DNA from: Lacisediminihabitans changchengi
GTDB taxonomy: Bacteria > Actinomycetota > Actinomycetes > Actinomycetales > Microbacteriaceae
Assembly (NCBI RefSeq): GCF_016634425.1
Contig: NZ_JAEPES010000002.1
Coordinates: 124,001 to 188,000, forward strand
Direction of reading: 5' to 3'
DNA: 64,000 nt
Below the pieces are notes generated by a model, which was not told the DNA's origin, made no database searches, and saw only the letters and a list, made by a program, of their open reading frames with translations. Of this stretch, positions 16,174 to 25,133 are shown one piece after another. The translations under genes were made by a program, and so were the position numbers. How positions within the stretch are numbered: position 1 is the first letter of the stretch; every line of letters starts with the position of its first letter.

Positions 16174-19100
16174 GTGATACTCGAGGGCATAATCCCGGCG
16201 CTTTCGCGCGCCCACACGTTCGACAACGCCCTCGCCTGGGCCAACCGCAGCGCCGATTTCTCGCTGGTCGAAGGCCTTCGTGCGCCCCTCCTGGCCGGGC
16301 TGCTAGCGAAGCGCGAGGGGCCGCAGGCTCTGCTCGCCGTGGTGGCCACCGGCCGGGATTCCGAGTCGTTGCGCGGTGCCCTCGCCAGCGTCGCGCCCAC
16401 CGCGCAGGTTATCGAGTTCCCGGCCTGGGAGACGCTCCCGCACGAGCGGCTGAGCCCCTCCGCCGAGACCGTCGGCAAGCGCATCCGTGCCCTGCGTGAA
16501 CTGCAGAAGTGGTCTGCCGATACAGATTCGGCCAAGCCCGACATCATCATCGTCGCCAGCGTGCGCGCCGCCCTGCAACCCCTCGCCGCCGATCTGACCA
16601 CCTACGAGCCGATCGTGCTGACGGCCGCTGGCCGCGGGTACAACCTGTCTGACATCTCCACGCACCTGGTGGACCGCGCGTACTCGCGCGTCGACATGGT
16701 CACCCGCCGCGGCGAGTTCGCGGTGCGCGGTGGCATCCTCGACGTGTTCTCGCCCACGGGGGAGCACCCGTGGCGCATCGAGTTCTTCGGCGACGAGGTG
16801 GAGCAGATCCGCCAGTTCTCGGTCGCCGACCAGCGGTCGCTGCCCGAGCCGGTGGAGAGTGTCGAGCTGCTCGCCAGCCGCGAGATGCTGCTCACTCCGG
16901 CCGTGCGGCAGCGCGCCAAGGAGATGCAGCACGAGTTCCCGTCGCTCGCGCAGATGCTGGCGAAGATCGCTGAGGGAATCCCGGTGGACGGCATGGAGTC
17001 GCTCGCGCCCGCGCTGGTCGACAGTCTCGTTCCACTCACCCACTACCTGCCGGAATCCGCCGCCATCGCGGTGCTCGCGCCCGAACGCGTCGCCAGTCGA
17101 GCGGTCAGCCTGGTGGAGACCAACAGCGAATTCCTCGGAGCGGCCTGGAACGCGGCCACCGCCGGGGCAGAGGCGCCGATCGACCTCGACGCTGGCGACT
17201 TCCTCAGCGTCACCGAGCTGCGCGAATCGGCGGGCGCGCGCTCGTGGTGGACGCTGTCGAGCTTCGACACCGGCGCTGCCGAGCCGACCGATGTGAGCGG
17301 CGGGTCCGTCGAGTCGAGCGCGACCAGCGAGCTGCGCGACGGCGACCACTACATCCGCATCGAGTCATCCACTGTTCCGTCGTTCCAGGGCAAGGCCGAG
17401 GGCGGTCTCGATTATCTCGGCGAGCGGCTCGGTGACGGCTGGGCGATCGGCGTGGTGGCCCAGGGTGCCGGATTGGTCGAGCGGGCGGCCGAGGCGATCT
17501 CCGATCGCGGCTACGCCGCGCGGGTGGTGGATGCCTTTCCGGCAGAGACCGAGACCGGCGTCGTGTACCTGCTCAAGGCATCCGTCGAGCAGGGTTTCGA
17601 GCTGCCCGAGGTGAAGATCGGCGTCGTCAGCGAGAGCGAGTTCTACGGCCGCGCGGCCGGCTATGACGCTCGCCAGGTGAAGAAGCTGGCCAGCCGCCGC
17701 AAGAACGTGGTCGACCCGCTGCAGCTGAAGCCCGGCGACTTCGTCGTGCACGAGACTCACGGCATCGGCAAGTTCGTCGAGCTGGTGCAGCGCATGGTCT
17801 CGAGCGGCGGCCGCAACGCGGTGAAGAACTCCCGCGAGTATCTGCTGATCGAGTACGCCCCCTCGAAGCGCGGCTACCCGGGCGACAAGCTCTACGTTCC
17901 CACCGATCAGCTCGACCTGCTCACCCGCTATGTCGGGGGCGAGGCGCCGGCGCTCAGCAAGATGGGCGGATCCGACTGGTCGGCCGCGAAGGGACGCGCC
18001 CGCAAGGCGGTGCGCGACATCGCCGTCGAACTGGTGAAGCTCTACTCGGCGCGCATGGCGTCGAAGGGGCACGCGTTCCCGCCCGACACCCCGTGGCAGC
18101 AGGAACTCGAAGACGCCTTCCCCTTCGCCGAGACCATCGACCAGCTCACCACCATCGACGAGGTGAAGGCCGACATGGAGCGGCCCATCCCGATGGACCG
18201 GCTTATCGCCGGCGACGTGGGCTACGGCAAGACCGAGGTCGCCGTGCGCGCAGCGTTCAAGGCGGTGCAGGACGGCAAGCAGGTCGTCATGCTCGTGCCG
18301 ACCACGCTGCTGGTGCGTCAGCACATGGAGACCTTCGCCGAGCGCTTCGCCGGATTCCCGGTGCACCTGCGCGCGCTCAGCCGGTTCCAGACCGAGAAGG
18401 AATCCAAGGAGACCATCGAGGGCATGGCAGACGGCACGGTGGATGTCGTGATCGGCACCCATCGCCTGCTCAGCTCGAGCGTGAAGTTCAAAGACCTCGG
18501 CCTCGTGATCATCGACGAGGAGCAGCGCTTCGGTGTTGAGCACAAGGATCAGCTGAAGAAGCTGAAAACCAACGTGGACATCCTGGCGATGAGTGCGACC
18601 CCGATCCCGCGCACGCTCGAGATGGCCGTTACCGGAATCCGCGAGATGTCGACGCTGGCCACCCCGCCCGAGGATCGGCACCCCATCCTCACCTTCGTCG
18701 GGCCGCACAACGAGAAGCAGGTCTCCGCCGCGATCCGCCGCGAACTGCTGCGCGAGGGCCAGGTGTTCTACGTGCACAACCGGGTCTCCTCGATCAACCG
18801 GGTCGCGGCGCAGATCGCGGAGCTCGTGCCGGAAGCCCGGGTGGCGGTCGCCCACGGTCAATTGCCCGAGCACGTGCTCGAGCAGGTCATGGTCGACTTC
18901 TGGGAGCGCAAGTTCGACGTGCTGGTGTCGACCACCATCATCGAGACCGGGCTCGACATCGCCAACGCCAACACGCTGATCATCGACCGGGCCGACAAGT
19001 ACGGCCTGTCGCAGTTGCATCAGCTGCGCGGGCGCGTCGGTCGTGGCCGTGAGCGCGCCTACGCGTACTTCCTCTATGACGCCGACAAGCCGCTCGGCGA

Positions 19101-19797
19101 GGTCGCCCATGACCGCCTGGCCACCATCGCGGCGAACAACGAGCTGGGCGCGGGAATGCAGGTGGCGCTCAAAGACCTCGAGATCCGCGGGGCCGGAAAC
19201 CTGCTCGGTGGCGAGCAGTCCGGCCACATCGCCGGCGTCGGTTTCGACCTGTACCTGCGCATGATCGGCGAGGCCGTGTCGACCTTCCGCGGCGATGCCG
19301 CGGAGGGGCAGACCGAGTTGCGCCTGGAGCTGCCGGTCAATGCCCACATCCCCGAGGAGTATGTCGAGAGCGAGCGGCTGAGGCTGGAGGCATACCAGAA
19401 GCTCTCCACCGCTTCCTCGCCCGCGGCATCCGCCGACTCGATCGACCGCGTGCTCGAAGAGCTCACTGACCGCTACGGCGAACCGCCGGCCGAGGTGCTC
19501 AACCTCATCGCCGTCTCGCGGCTGCGACGGATGGCGCAAAAGGCCGGTCTGTCGGAGGTCGTCACTGCGGGCGGCAATCTCCGGGTCGCGTCGATGGAAC
19601 TGGCGGACTCGATCCAGATCCGACTGCAACGGATGTTCCCGGGCGCTCGGTACTTCCCCCAGACCCACTCGGTCTCCGTGCCGATGCCGGTTCGCCAGGG
19701 GGTTCCGCTCGCCGACGGGGACCTGATCGAGTGGACCGGCCAGCTGTTGGTGGCGATCTTCGGGGCCGAGCTGAAGGTCGACGAGGTCAGCGCCTGA
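16174..19797 (+). CDS. mfd: Transcription-repair coupling factor Mfd
   Basis: 1207 aa. ATP-dependent translocase that removes RNA polymerase stalled at lesions and recruits UvrA. The N-terminal UvrB-like region is visible (REGPQALLAVVATGRDSESL, EFPAWETLPHERLSPS, RRGEFAVRGGILDVFSP), then the RNAP-interacting CarD-like domain (LKPGDFVVHETHGIGKFVEL), then the RecG-like helicase: Walker A AGDVGYGKTEVAVRAAF, DEEQ box IIDEEQRFGVEHK, motif III SATPIPRTLEMA, QLHQLRGRVGRG (motif VI), and the TRG segment GAGNLLGGEQSGHIAGVGFDLY. Length is normal. The end overlaps the convergent J-domain gene by 11 bp. Confidence 0.98.
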   Translation: MILEGIIPALSRAHTFDNALAWANRSADFSLVEGLRAPLLAGLLAKREGPQALLAVVATGRDSESLRGALASVAPTAQVIEFPAWETLPHERLSPSAETVGKRIRALRELQKWSADTDSAKPDIIIVASVRAALQPLAADLTTYEPIVLTAAGRGYNLSDISTHLVDRAYSRVDMVTRRGEFAVRGGILDVFSPTGEHPWRIEFFGDEVEQIRQFSVADQRSLPEPVESVELLASREMLLTPAVRQRAKEMQHEFPSLAQMLAKIAEGIPVDGMESLAPALVDSLVPLTHYLPESAAIAVLAPERVASRAVSLVETNSEFLGAAWNAATAGAEAPIDLDAGDFLSVTELRESAGARSWWTLSSFDTGAAEPTDVSGGSVESSATSELRDGDHYIRIESSTVPSFQGKAEGGLDYLGERLGDGWAIGVVAQGAGLVERAAEAISDRGYAARVVDAFPAETETGVVYLLKASVEQGFELPEVKIGVVSESEFYGRAAGYDARQVKKLASRRKNVVDPLQLKPGDFVVHETHGIGKFVELVQRMVSSGGRNAVKNSREYLLIEYAPSKRGYPGDKLYVPTDQLDLLTRYVGGEAPALSKMGGSDWSAAKGRARKAVRDIAVELVKLYSARMASKGHAFPPDTPWQQELEDAFPFAETIDQLTTIDEVKADMERPIPMDRLIAGDVGYGKTEVAVRAAFKAVQDGKQVVMLVPTTLLVRQHMETFAERFAGFPVHLRALSRFQTEKESKETIEGMADGTVDVVIGTHRLLSSSVKFKDLGLVIIDEEQRFGVEHKDQLKKLKTNVDILAMSATPIPRTLEMAVTGIREMSTLATPPEDRHPILTFVGPHNEKQVSAAIRRELLREGQVFYVHNRVSSINRVAAQIAELVPEARVAVAHGQLPEHVLEQVMVDFWERKFDVLVSTTIIETGLDIANANTLIIDRADKYGLSQLHQLRGRVGRGRERAYAYFLYDADKPLGEVAHDRLATIAANNELGAGMQVALKDLEIRGAGNLLGGEQSGHIAGVGFDLYLRMIGEAVSTFRGDAAEGQTELRLELPVNAHIPEEYVESERLRLEAYQKLSTASSPAASADSIDRVLEELTDRYGEPPAEVLNLIAVSRLRRMAQKAGLSEVVTAGGNLRVASMELADSIQIRLQRMFPGARYFPQTHSVSVPMPVRQGVPLADGDLIEWTGQLLVAIFGAELKVDEVSA

Positions 19798-20401
19798 CGC
19801 GTAACCGTCTGCGGGCGGTGCGCTGGCCGAGTACGAACAGCGCGATACCGGGAGCGAGCAGCACCTCGAAGGCCAGAAGGGCGCCGAACGAGGCGAAAGC
19901 GATCGTGACGGCGGCGTTCGCCGCGCCGAGCAGCAGGGTGGCGATCATCAGCGGCCGGCTGCCGGTGCGGGCGTAGGCGATCGCGGCGACATCCGTCGGG
20001 ATCAGCACCAGCAGCATCCACGGCGAGAACGGCAGCGCGCCGCCGACGAAGGCGAACACGCTGGCGAATACCAGCAGGTAACCCCAGACGATCGTCGAAA
20101 CCGGTGCGGCAGCGCGTCGGAGAATCTGCTCGCCAGAGACCGGCGTGGTGATGATCACAGTGGGCGGCCGTCGCGGGCGGTCCTGCTGCGTGGCGTGCTC
20201 GGCGGCGTACCGCGACAACAGTGACCGAGCATCGGTCACGCGGATGAACTCGTCCGCCGCCTTCCGCGTCTGTTCGGGGCCGGCCCCGGCGAACTGGTCG
20301 GGATGTGATGCCCGCGCCCGCCGCTTGTAGGCCGCGTCGATCTCGGCGGGAGACGCCTCGAGCGTCACCCCGAGAATCGCTGCGGCATCGGCGGGGGTCA
20401 C
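19787..20401 (-). CDS. J-domain protein with membrane C-terminus
   Basis: 204 aa from GTG 20401, chosen because TACAGT lies 6 nt before it (leaderless arrangement); a much longer open frame upstream is only antisense to recQ. Residues 1-50 form a J-domain (AAAILGVTLEASPAEIDAAYKRRARASHPDQFAG) in which the canonical HPD is intact (SHPDQ). A Pro/Arg-rich linker follows and then four hydrophobic segments. J-domains stimulate Hsp70 ATPase, so this could place DnaK at the membrane; this is inferred. It overlaps the 3' end of mfd by 11 bp. Confidence 0.8.
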   Translation of the reverse strand: MTPADAAAILGVTLEASPAEIDAAYKRRARASHPDQFAGAGPEQTRKAADEFIRVTDARSLLSRYAAEHATQQDRPRRPPTVIITTPVSGEQILRRAAAPVSTIVWGYLLVFASVFAFVGGALPFSPWMLLVLIPTDVAAIAYARTGSRPLMIATLLLGAANAAVTIAFASFGALLAFEVLLAPGIALFVLGQRTARRRLRVRR

Positions 20402-20407
20402 ATCGCG

Positions 20408-20413
20408 ACTGTA
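20408..20413 (-). promoter_or_regulatory. -10 box of a leaderless promoter
   Basis: Minus-strand TACAGT lies 6 nt before the GTG at 20401. Confidence 0.45.
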
Positions 20414-20444
20414 CGTCCGATCGTGCCGCGGGCGGTAGCTCTGG

Positions 20445-22670
20445 TTACGACCGCAGCGCGAGCACGAACGGCAAGACGCTCGGCGCCCCCGCACGCAGCA
20501 GCAACCGAGACGCCACGGTGAGCGTCCACCGACTGTCGGCCAGGTCGTCGACGAGCAGTACCGGGCCGTCGATCGAGGAGAGAGCCGCAGCGAGATCTGG
20601 GCCGACGGCGAACCGGTTCCACACCGACCCCAACCGGTAGACGCTGTTGCCGCCCGATTCGCTCGGCGCGTCGTCGATGAGATCGAGTGACCCGAGCAAC
20701 GGCAGGCGTCCGACCGTCGATAGTTCGTCTGCGACCGAGGACACGAGCAGCGGATGCTTCGCCGAGGGCATCGAGACCACCCCGACCGGGCGCGTGTCCC
20801 AGCCCCATTCCGCCAGCACCCGCACGCAGGCGGCGAGCATCGCGGCGCTTGCTGGCGCGTCGGGAGTGTTCGGCGCGAAGGTCGCCCGCAGGGTGTTTCC
20901 CCAGCCGAGGTCGGTGAGTCTGGCGAGCGCACGGCCCTCGAGCATCCGCTCGGGGGGTTTGATATTGCCCTTAACCGTGATTCCCGAATCTGAGACGCCG
21001 CGCCTGTCGGCGCCGGACGGCCACTGGGCGCGGGGTTCGAGGGCGACCCCGACGCGGTCGAGTGATTGCGCGGCGGTCTCCGCGGCATCGCTCGCCACAT
21101 CGGTCGGGTACCAGACACCCGCACAGTTGTCGCACCGGCCGCAGGGCACCGCGGTGTCGTCGTCGAGCGAGCGTTGGAGAAACTCCATGCGGCACCCGGT
21201 GGTGGTCTCGTAGTCGAGCATGTGCTGCTGCTCGGCCACGCGTTCGGCGGCGATGCGCTCGTAGCGATCGCGGTCGTAGGTCCACGGTCGCCCGGTGGCG
21301 ACCCAGCCGCCCTGCACCCGCTGCACCGCTCCGTCGACATCGAGCACCTTGAGCAGCAGTTCGAGCGGCGTGCGCCGGATGTCCACTCGCGATTCGAGAG
21401 CCGGCGTCGACAGCGGGGCCCCGCCGTTCGCCTGCAGCGCCTCCAGCACCGCAGACGCCCGGGCTTCACTCGGCATCGAGGCGGTGGCGAAGTACTGCCA
21501 GATGGCCTCGTCTTCGATGCCGGGCATGAGCAGCACGTCGGCGTTCGCGGTCGCTCGCCCCGCACGGCCGACCTGCTGGTAGTAGGCGACGGGGGAGGAC
21601 GGCGCACCGAGGTGCAGCACGAAACCCAGATCGGGCTTGTCGAAGCCCATGCCGAGAGCGCTGGTGGCCACGAGCGCCTTGACCTGGTTGTTTTTGAGCG
21701 CCGCCTCGAGCTGTTCGCGTTCGGCGGTGTCGGTCTGGCCCGTGTAGGCGTGCACCGTGTGTCCCGCCTTGCGGAGAAGGCGGGCGGTGTCTTCCGCCGC
21801 GGACACGGTGAGGGCATAGATGATGCCGCTGCCGGGAAGGTCATCGAGGTGGCTGAGCAGCCAGCCGAGGCGACCGCGCGCGTCGGGCAGGCGCAGCACG
21901 CCGAGGCGCAGGGAGGCCCGAGCGAGCGGGCCGCGAATGGTGACGACTCCAGGGGCATCGCCGGATCCCTCGAGCTGCACTGCGTCGTTCAACTGCACTG
22001 CGTCGTTCAACTGCACTGCGCCGTTCAACTGTTCCGCGACATCCGTCACGACGCGCTCGTTGGCGGTCGCCGTTGTGGCGAGCACCGGCACTCCGGTCGG
22101 CATCTGGGCGATCAGGTCGCGCAGGCGCCGGTAGTCGGGCCGGAAGTCGTGCCCCCAATCGGAGATGCAGTGCGCCTCGTCCACGACGAGCATGCCGATG
22201 CGATCGATCAGCGCGGGCAGCTGGTTCTCGCGGAAACCCGGGTTGTTGAGGCGTTCGGGGGAGACCAGCAGCACGTCCACTTCGTCGGCCGCGAGCATCC
22301 GTTGCACCTCGCCCCACTCGTGAGCGTTGGTGGAGTTGATGGCGACGGCGCGCACACCGGCGCGGGCCGCTGCGGCGATCTGGTCGCGCATCAGGGCGAG
22401 GAGCGGCGACACCAGGATCGTCGGCCCGGCGCCACGGCGTCGCAGCAGCAGCGTGGCAACGAAGTACACCGCGGACTTGCCCCACCCGGTGCGCTGCACG
22501 ACAAGTGCGCGGCTGTGCCGATCGACGAGGGTCTCGATCGCCTCGAACTGCCCCTCGTGGAAGTCGGCGTCGTCGCGCCCGACGAGCGTGCGCAGCACCT
22601 CGACGGCGGCGTCACGGGTGCTGGTGTTGGTGCCGGTGAGGGAGGTAGCGGTGGTCACGCGCTCAAGCAT
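20445..22670 (-). CDS. recQ: RecQ-family ATP-dependent DNA helicase with C-terminal phosphoribosyltransferase-like segment
   Basis: 741 aa from ATG 22670. Superfamily 2 3'-5' helicase: motif 0 FHEGQFEAIE, Walker A VQRTGWGKSAVYF, DEAH box VVDEAHCISDWGHDFRPDYRRL, TTATANERV, motif VI YYQQVGRAGRA, then a cysteine cluster (CRMEFLQRSLDDDTAVPCGRCDNC) for zinc. Unlike E. coli RecQ there is no HRDC. The last ~180 residues end in DGPVLLVDDLADSRWTLT, which resembles the PRPP-binding loop of ComF-type phosphoribosyltransferases. Between motifs, a tandem repeat (LNGAVQLNDAVQLNDAVQLEG) comes from an 18-bp DNA repeat near 21976-22030. A start at 22757 would overlap the divergent gene and is disfavoured. Confidence 0.92.
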   Translation of the reverse strand: MLERVTTATSLTGTNTSTRDAAVEVLRTLVGRDDADFHEGQFEAIETLVDRHSRALVVQRTGWGKSAVYFVATLLLRRRGAGPTILVSPLLALMRDQIAAAARAGVRAVAINSTNAHEWGEVQRMLAADEVDVLLVSPERLNNPGFRENQLPALIDRIGMLVVDEAHCISDWGHDFRPDYRRLRDLIAQMPTGVPVLATTATANERVVTDVAEQLNGAVQLNDAVQLNDAVQLEGSGDAPGVVTIRGPLARASLRLGVLRLPDARGRLGWLLSHLDDLPGSGIIYALTVSAAEDTARLLRKAGHTVHAYTGQTDTAEREQLEAALKNNQVKALVATSALGMGFDKPDLGFVLHLGAPSSPVAYYQQVGRAGRATANADVLLMPGIEDEAIWQYFATASMPSEARASAVLEALQANGGAPLSTPALESRVDIRRTPLELLLKVLDVDGAVQRVQGGWVATGRPWTYDRDRYERIAAERVAEQQHMLDYETTTGCRMEFLQRSLDDDTAVPCGRCDNCAGVWYPTDVASDAAETAAQSLDRVGVALEPRAQWPSGADRRGVSDSGITVKGNIKPPERMLEGRALARLTDLGWGNTLRATFAPNTPDAPASAAMLAACVRVLAEWGWDTRPVGVVSMPSAKHPLLVSSVADELSTVGRLPLLGSLDLIDDAPSESGGNSVYRLGSVWNRFAVGPDLAAALSSIDGPVLLVDDLADSRWTLTVASRLLLRAGAPSVLPFVLALRS

Positions 22671-22744
22671 CGCAGCCGCGGCTGACAGTGCCGCTCGGTT
22701 CGGGAACGATGTGCGGGCGAACGACCGGTGAGGGAGCGGAGGCT

Positions 22745-22750
22745 TACCCT
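22745..22750 (+). promoter_or_regulatory. -10 box of a leaderless promoter
   Basis: TACCCT lies 5 nt before the ATG at 22756. Confidence 0.4.
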
Positions 22751-22755
22751 GGACC

Positions 22756-23520
22756 ATGCCCTCTCCCGTCCGCGACTTCGTCGGCGGAATGGCCTATCTC
22801 GGTCGTGGGCTACGGGTCTGGGCCACCTCGCCAAGGCTGATGCTGCTCGGCGTGATCCCGGCGTTCATCGTCGGAGTGGTCTACGTCGCCGCGATCGTGG
22901 TCCTGGCCGTGAATCTCGACACGGTGGTCGCCTGGCTCACCCCCTTTGCCGCCGGCTGGGTCGAACCGTGGCGGGCCGGCATCCATCTCGCCGTCGGCGT
23001 GGCACTCATCGCCGCGGTCGTACTCCTCGCCGTCTCGACCTACGCCGCGGTCACCCTCGCGGTCGGCGACCCCTTCTTCGAGCGCATCTGGCATGGGGTG
23101 GAGGTCCGCGCGGGCGGGGCGCCGGCAGAACTCGACGAGTCGGTCTGGCGTTCGCTGCGTCGCGGACTCGGCAACGGCATCCGTCTGCTCGTCGTCGCGG
23201 TGCTGGTCGCGGTGTTCGTCTTCGTGGTCGGTCTTGTGCCCGTCGTCGGCCCGGTCGCGGGGCCGGTGATCGGCGCCATCACCGGCGGCTGGGTGCTCGC
23301 CATCGAACTCAGCGGCTACGCCTTCGACGCGCGCGGACTCAGCCTGAAAGAGCGACGACGGATGCTCGGCGCTCGCCGAGCCCGCACCCTCGGCTTCGGC
23401 GTGCTCACCTACGTTCTGTTCCTGGTGCCCCTCGCGGGTCTGGCTCTCATGCCCGCGGCGGTCGCGGGCGCCACACTGCTGGCGAGAGATGCCGTCGCTG
23501 GACCGGGTCGAAGCGGCTGA
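22756..23520 (+). CDS. EI24 domain (CysZ-like) membrane protein
   Basis: 254 aa integral membrane protein. The EI24 family layout is visible: VRDFVGGMAYLGRGLRVWATSPRLMLLGVIPAFIV at the N-terminus, paired hydrophobic helices, the conserved ITGGWVLAIELSGYAFDARGLSLKERRRMLGARRARTLGFGVLTYVLFLVPLAGLALMPAAVAGATLLARD near the C-terminus. Related CysZ proteins move sulfate, but transport activity cannot be assigned here. Divergent from recQ. Confidence 0.85.
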   Translation: MPSPVRDFVGGMAYLGRGLRVWATSPRLMLLGVIPAFIVGVVYVAAIVVLAVNLDTVVAWLTPFAAGWVEPWRAGIHLAVGVALIAAVVLLAVSTYAAVTLAVGDPFFERIWHGVEVRAGGAPAELDESVWRSLRRGLGNGIRLLVVAVLVAVFVFVVGLVPVVGPVAGPVIGAITGGWVLAIELSGYAFDARGLSLKERRRMLGARRARTLGFGVLTYVLFLVPLAGLALMPAAVAGATLLARDAVAGPGRSG

Positions 23521-23567
23521 CGCGCACCCCGGACTACTCTGCACACCCCGGACTACTCTGCTCGGCA

Positions 23568-23790
23568 TGACCCCTGCCCCGCCCTGCTCGATCTCGGGTC
23601 GCAGGACTTCGTGTCTCTGACTACCTTTCGCAAGTCTGGCGAGTCTCGACCCCGGTCTGGATCGCCCGAGACGGTGATGCCATCATCGTCACCACCCCCG
23701 ACGGCACCGAAAAGGTGAAGCGGCTGCGCATCAACCCGACGGTGGAACTGCAGCCGAGCAGTCGCATGGGCACGACGAGGAACATCCGCT
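23568..23790 (+). pseudogene. Remnant of a PPOX-class F420-dependent enzyme
   Basis: Two frames together give a recognisable N-terminal half of a pyridoxamine-5'-phosphate-oxidase-fold, F420-dependent enzyme: LLDLGSQDFVSLTTFRKSGES, then after a shift near 23640, STPVWIARDGDAIIVTT, followed by GTEKVKRLRINPTVELQPSSR. A first shift is also needed just after the ATG at 23568 to enter the first block. The 3' half is missing and replaced by short tandem repeats. This is a dead gene. Confidence 0.75.
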
Positions 23791-23844
23791 TCTCTCGACA
23801 TCCTCTGTTCTGGACATCCGCTGCTCTCGACATCCGCTGCTCTG
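23781..23844 (+). repeat. ~16-bp tandem repeat, four diverged copies
   Basis: Units of the type GACATCCGCTGCTCT are repeated directly where the PPOX remnant breaks off. Nothing else is seen up to the lipoprotein start at 23906. Confidence 0.65.
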
Positions 23845-23905
23845 GCTGCTAGAACATGAGCAGTGACGTGTCACCCGGGGCTCGTCCCGATCGAACGGTG
23901 CGCCG

Positions 23906-24403
23906 ATGCGTCGATCTCGTGCTCTTCCCGTCCTTCCCGCACTTGCCGGTGTCGTCGTGGTCCTCGCGCTGGTGACCGGATGCAGCAGCACCGTGAAGCA
24001 GGCGCCGCGGGCACTCGACGACCTCGCTCAGGCCCTCGGGCGGACCCAGTCGGAGACGAAGACGCTCCTCACCACGGTCGAGCCGGATGCTTCCGCCGAG
24101 TCGACGGCGAGTCGATGGCTCGGCCTGATCGAGAAATACAAGGATCCCGCTCAGGACGCCTGCAAGGTGACCACCAAAGTGATCACTCTCGTCGGCGATC
24201 AACCGGAGGTGCCGGCCACCTTCCCGACCGAATACACCGAGGAGTTGTACCGGGTATCCGCGCTCGATCACAGCCACATGCAGATGGCGCTGCTCAACGG
24301 CTACGCGTTTCTTTCGCTCAGCTCGACCAGCCCGTCGCAGAAGGCGACGGCCGATGCGAGCCTCGGCCAGCAGATTCTCAAGGTCGCCGACACGGTGTGT
24401 TGA
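23906..24403 (+). CDS. Putative lipoprotein of unknown function
   Basis: 165 aa. A lipoprotein signal peptide is clear: MRRSRALP, a hydrophobic core (VLPALAGVVVVLALV) and lipobox TGC with the lipidated cysteine at residue 26. The mature part is mostly helical with two further cysteines (ACKV and the C-terminal VC) that could pair. No domain is recognised. It is convergent with the nuclease gene downstream, only 14 bp away. Confidence 0.75.
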   Translation: MRRSRALPVLPALAGVVVVLALVTGCSSTVKQAPRALDDLAQALGRTQSETKTLLTTVEPDASAESTASRWLGLIEKYKDPAQDACKVTTKVITLVGDQPEVPATFPTEYTEELYRVSALDHSHMQMALLNGYAFLSLSSTSPSQKATADASLGQQILKVADTVC

Positions 24404-24417
24404 GCCGAGGGGCAGGG

Positions 24418-24969
24418 CTACCCGCACGCTCCCGAATACAGCCCGACGTTGGCATCCCGAGCCTGTCGTTCGGCAGCCATGATCGCGTCGTACCCAGCGA
24501 CGTTCGCGCCGTACTCGACCGCGACACCGAGGCCCTCTCGTGCGAGGATCTCGCTGGCATTGCCGCCGTCGGGCGTGATCACCATGGCCAGGGTGCGGCC
24601 ATACCGGTCGGTCCGTTCGACGTCGTAGGCCAGACCGACGGTCGAGCCCGGAGGGGCGAGCTGTGCCAGTCGTGCGGATGCTTGCGGGCCCATGCATTCG
24701 ACCGGGCTGTCAGGTTTCACGGTCTCGGGAGTGTCGATGTTGAGCAGGCGGATGCGGGTGGTCACGCCCGCGATAGACACGTCGAGCGTGTCTCCATCGA
24801 CGAGATGGGTCACTTCGCCGTGATCGGTGACGGCCAGCGCTGAACTCGATACGGATGGAGCGGGGCCGGCGTCGACATCCATATCGAAGCGCGCCCGTGG
24901 TGCGACGAGCACCACGCCGACGACCACGGCGACGATCAGCGGCACGAACAGAAGACGCTGCCTAGCCAC
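24418..24969 (-). CDS. Secreted/membrane-anchored thermonuclease (SNase family)
   Basis: 183 aa. N-terminal signal or anchor helix (LLFVPLIVAVVVGVVLVA), then the staphylococcal nuclease fold: VTHLVDGDTLDVSI (metal-binding Asp), IRLLNIDTPETVKPDSPVECMGPQAS (catalytic Arg and Glu), and YDVERTDRYGRTLAMVI (second catalytic Arg region). Ends with EYGANVAGYDAIMAAERQARDANVGLYSGACG. It likely hydrolyses DNA/RNA outside the membrane with Ca2+. GTG start. Confidence 0.9.
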   Translation of the reverse strand: MARQRLLFVPLIVAVVVGVVLVAPRARFDMDVDAGPAPSVSSSALAVTDHGEVTHLVDGDTLDVSIAGVTTRIRLLNIDTPETVKPDSPVECMGPQASARLAQLAPPGSTVGLAYDVERTDRYGRTLAMVITPDGGNASEILAREGLGVAVEYGANVAGYDAIMAAERQARDANVGLYSGACG

Positions 24970-25062
24970 GGGGAGCTCGGGTCGCCTGGACTCGGGCGGC
25001 GGCTGTCGAATGTAAGCCGGTACCCATGCTCGAAAAATACCGTGCTGTGGACACCACCGTAA

Positions 25063-25093
25063 GCGCCCATTCGGGGGCTAGCTCCGTGGGCGC
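25063..25093 (-). terminator. Possible hairpin terminator after deoC
   Basis: GCGCCCA (25063-25069) and TGGGCGC (25087-25093) pair around an inner GGGGCTAGCTCC. It lies about 40 nt past the deoC stop on the minus strand. There is no T-run, as is usual in high-GC actinobacteria. Confidence 0.35.
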
Positions 25094-25133
25094 GGGCCGC
25101 GAACCAGCCGACGAAACCCGTTCACGAAACCCG

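Noticed and set aside
17365..19668. 767-codon open frame antisense to mfd
   Set aside because: Arg/His/Gly/Leu-rich translation without domains; it follows from GC-biased third positions of mfd, whose motifs are all intact.
20402..21958. Long upstream extension of the J-domain gene
   Set aside because: The extension is antisense-type Pro/Arg/Ser-rich sequence over recQ; the GTG at 20401 has a -10 box at leaderless distance.
21066..22685. 539-codon plus-strand frame over recQ
   Set aside because: Shadow of the recQ coding strand; no domains, composition typical of antisense frames.
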